DNA of 64,000 nucleotides from Mesorhizobium sp. 131-2-1 (GTDB lineage Bacteria; Pseudomonadota; Alphaproteobacteria; Rhizobiales; Rhizobiaceae): assembly GCF_016756535.1 (NCBI RefSeq), contig NZ_AP023247.1, forward strand, positions 2,294,501 through 2,358,500. The letters are read 5' to 3'. Made by a program: the position numbers and the translations under genes. The first letter of the stretch is position 1. Every line of letters begins with the position of its first letter. A model generated the notes under the pieces. It saw only the letters and a program-made list of their open reading frames with translations, was not told where the DNA came from and made no database searches. Below are positions 39,445 to 48,042 of the stretch, piece by piece.

Positions 39445-39531
39445 GCCCGAGAATTAAGCACAAACAGAGCCAACTTCAACGCGTCTCCTCCTGCGGCGGG
39501 TGCAAACGATCTGTTCATCACGGACCCTGTC

Positions 39532-39624
39532 CTGACACAGGGCTGTCAGCAGGGGTCAGCTATTTTCCCCTGGCTTCATTGACATCATGCCCTTCGATGT
39601 CCAATTGTTCAATAACTTTTGAAC
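39532..39624. promoter_or_regulatory. ArsR/MFS intergenic: -35 element and two palindromes
   Basis: TTGACA at 39579-39584 is a good -35 for the MFS gene. A palindrome GTTCAA-N6-TTGAAC (39607-39624) lies around the -10 to start region, and a second, CTGACA-N6-TGTCAG (39532-39549), lies upstream. Either could be the operator of the divergent ArsR-type regulator. Confidence 0.5.
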
Positions 39625-39640
39625 TAAAAGGACACTCCCA

Positions 39641-40819
39641 ATGGACAAGCGGATCTTCTGGCTTGCGCTCGGATCGTTCGCGATCTCGACCGAGGGCTTC
39701 GTCATCTCCAGCCTTCTGCCCGACATCGCGGCCGATGCCGGCATCTCCGTTCCGCTCGCGGGCTCGCTGATCACCGCCTTCGCGCTCGCCTATGCGTTCG
39801 GCGCGCCGATCCTGGCGACCTTGACCGGCGAGTGGGACCGACGCCGCGTCATCCTGTGGACGCTGGTGTTCTTCGTGCTCGGCAATGTGGTGGCGGCGCT
39901 GAGCTCGTCCTTCGAACTGCTGTTGATCGCCCGCATCATCATGGCGCTGTCGTCCGGCCTGTTCGCCGCGACGGCGCAAGGCACGGCGGTGGCGCTGGTC
40001 GATGACCATCACCGGGCGCGCGCCATTGCCGTCGTCGTCGGCGGCACCACGGTGGCGGTTGCCGTCGGCGCCCCGCTCGGCGCGCTTGTGGCCGCTGTGG
40101 CCGGCTGGCGCGGCACCTTCTTCGCCATCGCCGGACTTGGCGCGCTGGCCGGCGCGATTCTCTGGTACCGGCTGCCGCGCGGCATCATCGGCACCAGGCT
40201 GCCGCTGAAGCGCAGGCTGGCGGCAGCTCTGCGCCCCGGCGTGATGCCGATCCTGGTGACGACAGCCCTGGCGCTGGTCGGCGCCTTCACCGTCTTCAGC
40301 TTCATCGCGCCGCTGGCCATCCAGAGCGGCGGCCTGAGCCCGCTGGCGCTGCCCGGAATGCTGCTCGCCTTCGGCGTCGGCGCCGTCATCGGCAACATTG
40401 CCGGCGGCCAGGCGGCTGACCGCTTCGGTGCGACGCGCACCGTCGCCTGGTCATTGGCGCTGAGCGCGGCGATGGTGGCCACCTTCTCGCTGATCCCGAC
40501 CTTCCTGCCGCAGCATATCGCCGGACCGGCGATGATGGCCATGATGGTGCCCTGGGGCATCGTCGGCTGGGCGTTCCCGCCGGCGCAGGCGAGCCGCATC
40601 ATCAAGCTGGCGCCGGACGCCGCCCCGATCGTGCTGTCGCTCAACGCCTCGGCGCTCTATCTCGGCGTGGCGCTGGGCGCAGTGGTTGGGGGCACGGTGC
40701 TGCGCTACGGCGTGCCGGCCGATCTCGGCCTTGTCGCGGCTATATTCCCGATCGTCGGCCTGGGCGTCGTGCTGGCCGGTCGCCTGGCGGCGCGCCCGGT
40801 GGCAATGCCGGCCGAGTAA
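39641..40819 (+). CDS. MFS transporter (DHA1, AraJ/NepI-like exporter)
   Basis: 392 residues with 12 predicted helices. N-terminus FWLALGSFAISTEGFVISSL, motif A region LTGEWDRRRVILW between helices 2 and 3, and motif C-like GGTTVAVAVGAPLGALVA in helix 5. Family members export drugs, sugars or nucleosides with proton antiport. Substrate not inferable. Divergently arranged with an ArsR-type regulator that probably controls it. Confidence 0.9.
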   Translation: MDKRIFWLALGSFAISTEGFVISSLLPDIAADAGISVPLAGSLITAFALAYAFGAPILATLTGEWDRRRVILWTLVFFVLGNVVAALSSSFELLLIARIIMALSSGLFAATAQGTAVALVDDHHRARAIAVVVGGTTVAVAVGAPLGALVAAVAGWRGTFFAIAGLGALAGAILWYRLPRGIIGTRLPLKRRLAAALRPGVMPILVTTALALVGAFTVFSFIAPLAIQSGGLSPLALPGMLLAFGVGAVIGNIAGGQAADRFGATRTVAWSLALSAAMVATFSLIPTFLPQHIAGPAMMAMMVPWGIVGWAFPPAQASRIIKLAPDAAPIVLSLNASALYLGVALGAVVGGTVLRYGVPADLGLVAAIFPIVGLGVVLAGRLAARPVAMPAE

Positions 40820-40851
40820 CTGCTTCAAAGCTGGATTTGGCGGCCGCTTCT

Positions 40852-41316
40852 TCAGAGCGAAGGAGCGGCCGCCGGCATTTCCAGATTGAGATCAGCCACC
40901 GCGTCCAGCGCCGCGCGCAGCTTCGCCGCCTGCTCGGCGCCGACCTTATCCTCAAACTGCTGCTGCGCCGCGCTCCACAGCCTGATCGCCTCGTCCAGTT
41001 TGACGTTGCCCTGCGGCGTCAGGCGCACGCGCTTGACGCGGCGGTCGTCCTTGTCGGCGAAGGTCTCGACATAGCCGTCGCGGATCAGCGGCTTCAGCGT
41101 GTGCCCGAGGGCCGAGAGGTCCATGATCAGCGCCTCGGCGATGGTGCCCATCGCTGGCTCGCTGCTGATCTGGATCTGAAAGAGCAGGCCGAACTGCGTG
41201 CCCTTCAAGCCCGACGGCGCCAGCGCGTCATCGTAGAAGCGGCCGAGGCTGCGCGCTGCGCGCCGCAGCGTCGCGTTGTTGCAGCGGCTAAATGCTGGCT
41301 TCTGGGCTCCGGTCAT
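40852..41316 (-). CDS. MarR-family transcriptional regulator
   Basis: 154 residues with the winged HTH (GTIAEALIMDLSALGHTLKP as recognition helix region) and the beta-wing DRRVKRVRLTPQGNVKLDEA. A conserved early Cys (FSRCNNATLRRAARSL) matches the single-Cys subfamily related to redox-sensing MarR proteins; sensing is not proved. Divergent from a short-chain dehydrogenase whose promoter contains a perfect palindrome. Confidence 0.9.
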   Translation of the reverse strand: MTGAQKPAFSRCNNATLRRAARSLGRFYDDALAPSGLKGTQFGLLFQIQISSEPAMGTIAEALIMDLSALGHTLKPLIRDGYVETFADKDDRRVKRVRLTPQGNVKLDEAIRLWSAAQQQFEDKVGAEQAAKLRAALDAVADLNLEMPAAAPSL

Positions 41317-41379
41317 ATTCGCTCCTTGCCGGCGAAAAGCTGCGCCGGCCTGTCAAAAAAATAGTTTTCGCCGTCGCCG

Positions 41380-41430
41380 TTGACAAGATGGTGGCATATA
41401 CCTACTTCGACAAAAGTGGCATATGCCACT
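41380..41430 (+). promoter_or_regulatory. SDR promoter with MarR-type operator
   Basis: TTGACA (41380-41385) with TACTTC 17 bp downstream (41403-41408). The perfect 16-bp palindrome AGTGGCATATGCCACT lies at 41415-41430, and a degenerate copy (GTGGCATATACC) at 41391-41402 sits inside the promoter spacer. Two sites astride the promoter fit repression by the divergent MarR protein. Confidence 0.65.
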
Positions 41431-41504
41431 AAATTGAAATTGGATGACTTGGACCTGAGGCAAGGGCAGCCGCCCGTCTCGCTGGAGCAAAAAGGAACAG
41501 GACA

Positions 41505-42299
41505 ATGAGCACGAAGGATAACAAGGGCACAGCCGTCATCACCGGGGCTTCCTCGGGCATCGGCGCGGTCTATGCCGACCGGCTGGCCGGGCAGGGCTAC
41601 GATCTGGTGCTGGTGGCGCGGCGCGCCGACCGGCTGCAGGAGGTGGCGGGCAGGTTGCAATATGCCTACGGCCGCAAGGTCGAGACGATCGTCGCCGATC
41701 TCTCCGTTGATGCCGATCTTCGCCGTGTCGAGCAGGCGGTGTCGGCGGACGACAGCGTGACGCTGCTGATCAACAATGCCGGCATGGGCGGCCTGGAGAC
41801 GATTGCCGACGCCGACGCCGATGCGGCCGAGCGTATGATCAAGGTCAATGTCGTTGCGCTGACCAGACTGACCCGCGCGGTGTTGCCGGGCCTGCTTGCG
41901 CGCAACCGCGGTGCGATCATCAACATCGCCTCGGTGGTCGCCTATGGCATCGCCGTCGGCGGCATCTACAGCGGCACCAAGGCCTATGTCGCCAACTTCA
42001 CCGAAGCGCTGCAGAAGGAAGTCGCCGGCACCAATGTGAAGGTGCAGTCCGTGGTGCCCGGACCGATCCGCACCGAATTCTGGGATGCTTCCGGAATCAG
42101 CCTCGACAGGATCAACCAGGACTGGGTGATGAGCGCCGACGATCTGGTCGACGCAGCGCTTGCCGGTCTTGCCCAGGGTGAGACCGTGACTGTGCCCGGC
42201 CTTGCCGACCTCGCCGAACTGAACAACTATCTCGGCGCCAGGGATCACTTCTTCGGCAGCCTGTTCTCCGGCAAGCCAGCGGCGCGCTACGCCGTCTAG
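41505..42299 (+). CDS. short-chain dehydrogenase/reductase
   Basis: 264 residues, classical SDR. Cofactor motif TGASSGIGAVYA (TGxxxGIG), LLINNAGMGGLE, catalytic Ser in NIASVVAYG and YSGTKAYV (Tyr-x3-Lys), then VPGPIRTEFWDASG. The residue pattern after the second strand (VARRADRL) suggests NADP preference. Substrate unknown. Likely the target of the divergent MarR regulator. The stop is 12 bp from the end of the convergent LysE gene. Confidence 0.92.
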   Translation: MSTKDNKGTAVITGASSGIGAVYADRLAGQGYDLVLVARRADRLQEVAGRLQYAYGRKVETIVADLSVDADLRRVEQAVSADDSVTLLINNAGMGGLETIADADADAAERMIKVNVVALTRLTRAVLPGLLARNRGAIINIASVVAYGIAVGGIYSGTKAYVANFTEALQKEVAGTNVKVQSVVPGPIRTEFWDASGISLDRINQDWVMSADDLVDAALAGLAQGETVTVPGLADLAELNNYLGARDHFFGSLFSGKPAARYAV

Positions 42300-42311
42300 C
42301 CTCTCAGTCCC

Positions 42312-42911
42312 TCACGCTGGCCGCCACATCTGCAGGATCGAGGCGGCCAGCAGCAGACCGAGCACGATGTTGAGCACGCGCCATTGCCGCCTGGTTTTCA
42401 GCAAGCGGGCAAGCAGCGTGCCGGCCACGCACCACAGCGACAGCGAGAGCGCCGCGGCAAGCCCGAACACCGCGCCGAGCAGCAGCGCCAGCTGCAAGGG
42501 GCCGTCGGCGAGTGCTGCGAAGGAGGCGGCGGCGCCTAGCCCCATGGCCCAGCCCTTGGGGTTCATCCATTGAATGCCGGCGCCGCCGAAGAAGCTGTTC
42601 GGCCTGGCCATGGTGATGTCGAGATTGGGCGGGCCGCTGCGGCCGATCTTGACCGCCAGCCAGATCAGATAGAGCGAGCCTGAAATCTTCATCGCGAGCT
42701 GCAGGGAAGGCACGGCGGCGAGCAGGCCGGCAAGCCCCGCCGCGCCTGCCGCCGCCACCGAGGCCAGGCCGGCGGCGCTGCCGGCCATCAGCGGTACCGA
42801 GCGGCGAAAGCCGAACTGCGCGCCGGAGGCCGTCGACAGGGTGGTGGCGATGCCGGGCGTCGAAGTGGAGACCAGCGCGAACAGGACGAGGGGAAGAACG
42901 GTTTCGAACAT
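42312..42911 (-). CDS. LysE/RhtB family exporter
   Basis: 199 residues with about six helices: VLPLVLFALVSTSTPGIATT, FGFRRSVPLMAGSAAGLASV, KISGSLYLIWLAVKIGRSGP and WMNPKGWAMGLGAAASFAAL. The family PGP motif of helix 1 reads TPGIA. The AAGGAG ribosome binding site supports the start at 42911. Divergent from a LysR gene, a usual regulator/exporter pair such as LysG/LysE. Confidence 0.88.
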   Translation of the reverse strand: MFETVLPLVLFALVSTSTPGIATTLSTASGAQFGFRRSVPLMAGSAAGLASVAAAGAAGLAGLLAAVPSLQLAMKISGSLYLIWLAVKIGRSGPPNLDITMARPNSFFGGAGIQWMNPKGWAMGLGAAASFAALADGPLQLALLLGAVFGLAAALSLSLWCVAGTLLARLLKTRRQWRVLNIVLGLLLAASILQMWRPA

Positions 42912-42953
42912 GCAGGCTCCTTGCGCGGGAACCGACATGCTATGGCTTGCCGT

Positions 42954-43001
42954 ATATCAGTAAATGCAATGTTTGATATGAGCGACATTAGCATCTATAA
43001 T
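42954..43001 (+). promoter_or_regulatory. LysR/LysE divergent promoter and operator
   Basis: TTGATA (42973-42978) - 17 bp - TATAAT (42996-43001) is an almost consensus promoter reading toward the LysR gene. The palindrome ATATCA (42954-42959) / TGATAT (42974-42979) overlaps the -35, as expected for a LysR autoregulatory site. The predicted start of transcription falls at about 43007-43009, on the start codon itself. Confidence 0.6.
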
Positions 43002-43007
43002 ATGTCG

Positions 43008-43877
43008 ATGATCCGCAATCTCGACACCGCCCTGATCCGCACCTTCGTCACCGTCGCCGAGAAGGCCAGCATGACGGCGGCGGCCAATGCGCTCAATCTG
43101 ACGCAGGGCGCCGTCAGCCAGCAGGTCAAGCGGCTGGAGGATGTCCTCGGCTGCAATCTCTTCGAGCGCGACCGGCGGGGTTTGCGGCTGACCCGCTCCG
43201 GCGAGCGGCTGCTCGGCAAAGGCAAACGGCTGCTGTCGCTCAATGACGAGATCTGGGCCGAGATGGCTGGCGGCGCGGTCGCTGGGAAGGTTAGGCTCGG
43301 CGTGCCCTATGACCTTGTCGGCACATTGCTTGCGCCGGTGCTGAAGGCCTATGCCGAGGCCTATCCGCAGGTCGAGATATCGCTCCTTTGCGCCGCCTCG
43401 CCGGAGCTTGCGGCGGCGCTCGCCGCCGGCACCATCGATCTCGCCGTCATCGAGGAGCCGGTCGGTCCGTCCGCCGGCGAATGCCTGGCGGTCGACCGGC
43501 TGGTCTGGGTCGGCGCCAAGGGCGGCGTAGCGCACCGCAAACGCCCCTTGCCGGTGTCGATGGTGGCCGACACCTGCGCCTTCCGCCCGACGGTGCTTTC
43601 GGCGCTGAACGAACATGGGCTGGAATGGCGCACCGTGTTCGAGAACGGCAATATCGACGCGACGACGGCGACAGTGCGTTTCGATCTCGCCGTCACCACC
43701 TGGCTGGCGTCGACCGTGCCGGCAGACCTCGACATCCTGCCTTCCGGCCCAGACCTTCCAGCGCTGCCGAATTTCGCGATCAATTTGCATCTGCCGAAGC
43801 ATGCCGTTGCGCCGGCGGCCCGGGAGTTTGCGGCGCATATCCGGGAAGGTCTGATGCGATGGTCGGTTGCGGCTTGA
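43008..43877 (+). CDS. LysR-family regulator, probable leaderless mRNA
   Basis: 289 residues from MIRNLDTALIRTFVTVAEKA, the family N-terminus (LysR-type HTH: MTAAANALNLTQGAVSQQVK). C-terminal substrate-binding domain with VRLGVPYDLVGTLLAPVLKA and IDLAVIEEPVG. The in-frame ATG codons at 43002, 42969 and 42921 would give longer forms, but a near-consensus promoter ends at 43001, so the ATG at 43008 is preferred and the mRNA would have almost no leader. Probably regulates the divergent LysE exporter. Confidence 0.85.
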   Translation: MIRNLDTALIRTFVTVAEKASMTAAANALNLTQGAVSQQVKRLEDVLGCNLFERDRRGLRLTRSGERLLGKGKRLLSLNDEIWAEMAGGAVAGKVRLGVPYDLVGTLLAPVLKAYAEAYPQVEISLLCAASPELAAALAAGTIDLAVIEEPVGPSAGECLAVDRLVWVGAKGGVAHRKRPLPVSMVADTCAFRPTVLSALNEHGLEWRTVFENGNIDATTATVRFDLAVTTWLASTVPADLDILPSGPDLPALPNFAINLHLPKHAVAPAAREFAAHIREGLMRWSVAA

Positions 43878-43890
43878 GGCCTGAAAGAAC

Positions 43891-43933
43891 TTGGACACCT
43901 CTCCCCCCTCCGGAGGGAGAGGAAAGGTGCCAA
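43891..43933. terminator. shared hairpin between convergent genes
   Basis: CCTCTCCC (43898-43905) / GGGAGAGG (43915-43922) with outer TTGG/CCAA, between the LysR stop and the end of the DHFR-like gene. No strong T-run on either strand; it may be a shared terminator or a fragment of a rhizobial repeat. Confidence 0.5.
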
Positions 43934-43943
43934 GGCCGCCCCG

Positions 43944-44594
43944 CTACTTCCAGTTCTTGCGTCTCTCGAGCTCGGCCTGCGACGGCTCTTGCTGTGCGAA
44001 GGACCCGGTCTTGATCTCGCCGCCGCGTTCATAGGTCGCCATAATGACGCCCGTGCTCGAGGCCTGCGACTTGACAAGCTTGAAGGCGGCCGGCATCGCG
44101 CCATCGTCGAACAGCCGCTTGCCCTTGCCCAGCAACAGCGGGAAGATCATCAGCCTGATCTCATCGATCAGCCCGTTGGCGAGCAGGGTCTGGATCAGAT
44201 TGCCCGATCCCTGGATGAGCAGGTCAGGTCCGTCTTCTTGCTTGAGGCGACGCAACGCCGCGACGATATCTTCCCCAAGCCATTGCGTGTTCTGCCAGGT
44301 GAGCGAATCCGGCCGATGCGTTGCCACATATTTGGTCGCAGGGTTGAAGGCATCCGCGATCGCATCTTGCTGATACGGCCAGTAGGCGGCGAAGATGTCG
44401 TAGGTTCTGCGGCCGAGCAGCAGGGCGAAGGGTTTGGAGAATAGTTCCTCCATCGCCACACCCGCCACCTCGTCGAAGTAGTGGAACGTCCAGCCGCCGA
44501 ACTTGAAGCCGCCAACCGGATCCTCTTCCGGACCGCCCGGCGCCTGCATGACGCCGTCGAGGCTGACGAATGTGGCGGCGATGATCTTCCTCAT
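43944..44594 (-). CDS. dihydrofolate reductase family protein (RibD C-terminal type)
   Basis: 216 residues: MRKIIAATFVSLDGVMQAPG, LLLGRRTYDIFAAYWPYQ, DLLIQGSGNLIQTLLANGLI and DEIRLMIFPLLLGKGKRLFD. This is the RibD_C/YyaP-YwjB-like domain, a DHFR fold that binds NADPH. True DHFR or riboflavin reductase activity is not implied; such stand-alone proteins are uncharacterised. Next to, but 118 bp from, the PCMT-like gene on the same strand. Confidence 0.88.
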   Translation of the reverse strand: MRKIIAATFVSLDGVMQAPGGPEEDPVGGFKFGGWTFHYFDEVAGVAMEELFSKPFALLLGRRTYDIFAAYWPYQQDAIADAFNPATKYVATHRPDSLTWQNTQWLGEDIVAALRRLKQEDGPDLLIQGSGNLIQTLLANGLIDEIRLMIFPLLLGKGKRLFDDGAMPAAFKLVKSQASSTGVIMATYERGGEIKTGSFAQQEPSQAELERRKNWK

Positions 44595-44712
44595 TGGAAC
44601 TCTCCCTTTTCGTGGTCCGCGCCATTGCGGCCGGATTTCGGCCTAAGGACGCATGGGCTTGCGACCGCCCGACAGCGGCCGCAAAATTCCTGCCGCTCCC
44701 CGCTCAGCGCGC

Positions 44713-45549
44713 TCATCCCCTGCCGCCGCCGACACCTCGCGACGAGAACCAGACCTCGCCGATGATGGCCGTGGCGGTGCGGTCCGGCGCCTTGTCGCTG
44801 ATCGGCCAGATCGAGCGACTGCGCGCCGCCCTTTGGCGATCGGGGATTTTCGCCGAAGGGTCGGAGGCCGACGCGCCGACGCAAGGGATGAACCACGAGC
44901 CCATGAACGGATGGCAGGCAAAGCCCCGCTCGGTGCCGGTGACCAGCACGGCGAGGCCGACACGCTCGGCCGGACGCCACGGAAAGATCATGCGGCCGCC
45001 GGGTTTCAAAGCCTTCAGCCAGGCGGCGGGCGGCGCCACCACGCCGGCATTGACATAGATGATGTCGGACGCCGGCAGCGGGCTGGTGACGGCGTTGCCG
45101 TGGATGACGGTGACGTTGCCATAGGCCGCGAGGTTCCGCTCGGCCCGGGCGGCAAGTACCGCGTCCAGCTCGAAGGCGATGACCGCGCCGGGCGCGACCA
45201 GCTTCGCCAGCAGCGCGGTGTAGTAGCCGGTGCCGGCGCCGATATGGGTGACGGCCTCGCCGGGCCTCGGCGCGATCCGGCCGATCCACATGGCGTGCAG
45301 GCAGGGTTCGCCATTGTTGATGCCCTTGTCGGCGTCGAGCGCCACCAGCACGTTCTGATAGATGTGGGCGGGATCGGCGGTCGGCGTCGTAACCCTGCCT
45401 TCGCCAGCGATGATGGTCCACGGTCCGGGACCAAGGAAGGCCTCGCGCGGAACGGTGGCGAAGGCTTCCCCGAGGCGCGCATCAGCCGAGCCGGCATGAG
45501 CGGCCATCAGTCGGGCGTAGAATTCGCGGGCCTCAGCGGTTCCGGTCAT
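44713..45549 (-). CDS. protein-L-isoaspartate O-methyltransferase-like SAM methyltransferase
   Basis: 278 residues. The SAM-binding motif I EAVTHIGAGTGYYTALLAKL and post-I IAFELDAVLAARAERNL, with the PCMT-like N-terminus (ATVPREAFLGPGPWTI). The long C-terminus beyond residue 200 differs from classical PCMT, so it belongs to the broader PCMT-like group and isoaspartate repair is not assured. Confidence 0.85.
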   Translation of the reverse strand: MTGTAEAREFYARLMAAHAGSADARLGEAFATVPREAFLGPGPWTIIAGEGRVTTPTADPAHIYQNVLVALDADKGINNGEPCLHAMWIGRIAPRPGEAVTHIGAGTGYYTALLAKLVAPGAVIAFELDAVLAARAERNLAAYGNVTVIHGNAVTSPLPASDIIYVNAGVVAPPAAWLKALKPGGRMIFPWRPAERVGLAVLVTGTERGFACHPFMGSWFIPCVGASASDPSAKIPDRQRAARSRSIWPISDKAPDRTATAIIGEVWFSSRGVGGGRG

Positions 45550-45609
45550 GATGGTCTGAGAAGATAGCGCGGCCCGCGATTTTGTCGCGGTGCCGCGCGT
45601 CTAAGCGAT

Positions 45610-45656
45610 ATGCATGTCGTCGTCCCAAATCGCCGCGCGCTTTTGGCGACATGCAT
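45610..45656. repeat. rhizobial CGACATGC-type palindrome
   Basis: 10-bp arms ATGCATGTCG (45610-45619) / CGACATGCAT (45647-45656), enclosing CCAAA/TTTGG. This sequence pattern recurs in intergenic regions of many Rhizobiales. It is positioned six bases beyond the mntH stop and may terminate mntH. Confidence 0.75.
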
Positions 45657-45661
45657 TGTTC

Positions 45662-47023
45662 TCAGCCGAAGCCGGCGATGGTGTCGTAGAGCAGCTTGAA
45701 ATTGAGCACCAGGATGACGGCGGCAACCACCCAGGCGAGCAGGGCGACCGGGCGCGGGATGGCGAAATTGCCCATCTTCTTCTTGTCGGAGACGAACTGC
45801 ACCAGCGGGATGACCGCGAAAGGCAGCTGCATCGACAGGATCACCTGGCTGAACACCAGCAACTGGCCGGTGCCCCTCTCGCCGTAGAGCGCGGTGACGA
45901 ACACCACCGGAACGATGGCGATGCCGCGCGTCAGCAGGCGGCGCGCCCATTGCGGGATGCGCAGGCGCAAGAAGCCTTCCATCACGATCTGGCCGGCGAG
46001 CGTCGCGGTGACCGTGGAGTTGAGGCCGGAGGCGAGCAGCGCCACGGCGAACAGGATCGAGGCGATGCCGAGGCCGAGCAGCGGCGAGAGGAGCTCGAAG
46101 GCCTGGCCGATCTCGGCGACGTCCTGGTGGCCGGTGCCGTGGAAGGCCACCGCCGAGACGATCAGGATCGAGGCGTTGACGAACAGCGCCAGGATCAGCG
46201 CGATGGTCGAGTCCGTGGTTGCCCATTTGATGGCGTCGCGCTTGCCCCGGTCGGTGCGCTCATAGGCGCGGGTCTGCACGATCGAGGAATGCAAATAGAG
46301 ATTGTGCGGCATCACGGTGGCGCCGATGATGCCGATGGCGATGTAGAGCATCGCCGGGTTGCTGACGATCTCGGTCGACGGCACGAACATCGAATGCAGG
46401 ATCGAGCCGACCGGCGGCGCGGCGGCGAAGATCTGGATGGCGAAGCAGCCGAAGATGATGATCAGCAGCGCGATGACGAAGGCCTCGAGGTAGCGGAAGC
46501 CCTTGTTCATCAGGAGCAGGACCAGGAAGGCATCGAGCGCGGTGAGCATGGCGCCGCCGATCAGCGGAATGCCGAACAGCAGCTGCAGCGCGATCGCCGT
46601 GCCGATGACTTCGGCGAGATCGCAGGCGATGATGGCCAGTTCGCAAGCGATCCACAGCAGGAAATTCACCTCCCGCGGATAGTAGGCGCGGCAGGCCTGG
46701 GCGAGGTCGCGGCCGGTGGCGATGCCAAGCCGGGCGGCAAGCGCCTGCAGCAGGATCGCCATCAGGTTCGACAGCATGATGATGAACAGCAGCGTGTAGC
46801 CGAACTGGGCGCCGCCGGCGAGGTCTGTTGCCCAGTTGCCCGGGTCCATATAGCCGACGGAAACCATGTAGCCCGGGCCCATGAAGGCGAACAGGCGGCG
46901 GAACCAGATGCCGGTCTGCGGCACGGCGATCGAGGCATTGACCTCGCGCAGGCTGGGCTGCTCATCCTCGTCAGGCCGGGCAAAACGCCACGCGGATCTG
47001 GATATGGCTTCTGCGTCGGACAT
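45662..47023 (-). CDS. mntH: Nramp-family divalent metal (Mn2+) transporter
   Basis: 453 residues with 11 predicted helices. Helix 1 motif [20 protein letters not shown] (DPGN) and helix 6 motif [19 protein letters not shown] (MPH) are the metal-binding signatures of MntH. Proton-coupled Mn2+/Fe2+ uptake. The start at 47023 ([10 protein letters not shown]) is chosen because the upstream ATG at 47083 lies within the MntR box. Divergent from mntR, which probably represses it when manganese is abundant. Confidence 0.95.
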   Translation of the reverse strand: MSDAEAISRSAWRFARPDEDEQPSLREVNASIAVPQTGIWFRRLFAFMGPGYMVSVGYMDPGNWATDLAGGAQFGYTLLFIIMLSNLMAILLQALAARLGIATGRDLAQACRAYYPREVNFLLWIACELAIIACDLAEVIGTAIALQLLFGIPLIGGAMLTALDAFLVLLLMNKGFRYLEAFVIALLIIIFGCFAIQIFAAAPPVGSILHSMFVPSTEIVSNPAMLYIAIGIIGATVMPHNLYLHSSIVQTRAYERTDRGKRDAIKWATTDSTIALILALFVNASILIVSAVAFHGTGHQDVAEIGQAFELLSPLLGLGIASILFAVALLASGLNSTVTATLAGQIVMEGFLRLRIPQWARRLLTRGIAIVPVVFVTALYGERGTGQLLVFSQVILSMQLPFAVIPLVQFVSDKKKMGNFAIPRPVALLAWVVAAVILVLNFKLLYDTIAGFG

Positions 47024-47078
47024 CGAGGATTTTCCGCTGGAAGGGGTCGAAAGGTACTCTTTATTTACGACATGGCTC

Positions 47079-47101
47079 AACATTATGCAATAGGCTATGT
47101 T
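47079..47101. promoter_or_regulatory. MntR box
   Basis: The 23-bp site AACAT-N13-ATGTT has a right half GCTATGTT identical to the E. coli MntR half-site and a left half AACAT(TATG) that is degenerate. It lies 56 bp upstream of mntH and about 175 bp upstream of mntR. Confidence 0.75.
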
Positions 47102-47277
47102 TCATTGTTTATGCTTTTTGCGACGACGCCAATCGACAGGACGGACGGGGCGCAGACCCCGTTGCGCCCGCCGCGGAATGCAAATAAACGGCCAGATAGT
47201 CGGGGTCCGTGCTATGACTACGGACCCGATTCAACGTCGCGAGCACTTGGCTCGCGGTTAGCGTGGAGGAGCGCGCA

Positions 47278-47733
47278 TTGGCGCTGAGGAACAGACCGGT
47301 TCGACGCGAAGAGCCGCTTCCGGACGCCGATGTCCATTCGGCGGGCTTCCGGCAGACGCGCGAAGCGCGCCGCAGCGCGCTTGTCGAGGACTATGTCGAG
47401 CTGATTGCCGACCTGATCGAGGACGGCAACGAGGCACGGCAGGTCGACATCGCCGCCAGGCTCGGCGTCGCGCAGCCGACAGTGGCGAAGATGCTGACCA
47501 GGCTGTGCGCCGACGGGCTGGTGTCACGAAAGCCCTATCGCGGCGTGTTCCTGACCGAGGCCGGCCGCAAGGTGGCGGAGGAAAGCCGCATTCGCCACCA
47601 GACGGTGGAAGCCTTCCTGCGCTCGCTCGGCGTCAGCGCCGAGACGGCGCGCATCGATGCCGAGGGCATCGAGCACCATGTCAGCGCCGAGACGCTCGAG
47701 GCCTTCCGCAAGGCGATGGTCGCGACGCGCTGA
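47278..47733 (+). CDS. mntR: manganese-responsive regulator MntR (DtxR family)
   Basis: 151 residues. DtxR-type winged HTH ([20 protein letters not shown], then [20 protein letters not shown]) and a metal-binding/dimerisation domain with [20 protein letters not shown] and [17 protein letters not shown] (Glu-His-His cluster). The TTG at 47278 is preferred over the GTG at 47263 because GGAGGA lies seven bases before it. Represses mntH with Mn2+ through the box at 47079-47101. Confidence 0.92.
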   Translation: MALRNRPVRREEPLPDADVHSAGFRQTREARRSALVEDYVELIADLIEDGNEARQVDIAARLGVAQPTVAKMLTRLCADGLVSRKPYRGVFLTEAGRKVAEESRIRHQTVEAFLRSLGVSAETARIDAEGIEHHVSAETLEAFRKAMVATR

Positions 47734-47832
47734 ACCTCGCCAGCCGTCGACCTCCGCGGACGAAACTTCCGGAACCGTCATACGTCCAGAGCGTTGCTCT
47801 CCCGCGCGATCGCCGCGCCAAGGGAGGAAGTG

Positions 47833-48021
47833 ATGGGCGTTGAACAGGCACCGACCGCAAAGGGCAAGCAGGCCGCAAAGGGACTGAGACAGGCGGCGGC
47901 AAAGGACGAGCGCAAGACGGAAGCGAAGACCGGCCGGCCACTGAAAAAGGGCGCCGCGCGGTTCGAAGAGCGCTCAAAAAGCTCCGACGGCAAGAGCGCC
48001 GGCACCAAGCAGAAGTCTTGA
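47833..48021 (+). CDS. small Lys/Ala-rich protein, unknown
   Basis: 62 residues, MGVEQAPTAKGKQAAKGLRQ and onwards, very basic and apparently disordered, without cysteines or hydrophobic segments. A clear ribosome binding site (AGGGAGGAAG) ends three bases before the ATG, the main reason to call it a gene. It may bind nucleic acid; no family recognised. A weak hairpin CTGTC/GACAG follows at 48024-48037. Confidence 0.55.
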   Translation: MGVEQAPTAKGKQAAKGLRQAAAKDERKTEAKTGRPLKKGAARFEERSKSSDGKSAGTKQKS

Positions 48022-48042
48022 TACTGTCTGCTGACAGCAAGT

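Noticed and set aside
45614..47287. Plus-strand open frame of 557 codons opposite mntH
   Set aside because: Asp/Glu/Arg-rich shadow of a membrane protein gene; mntH has clear family motifs.
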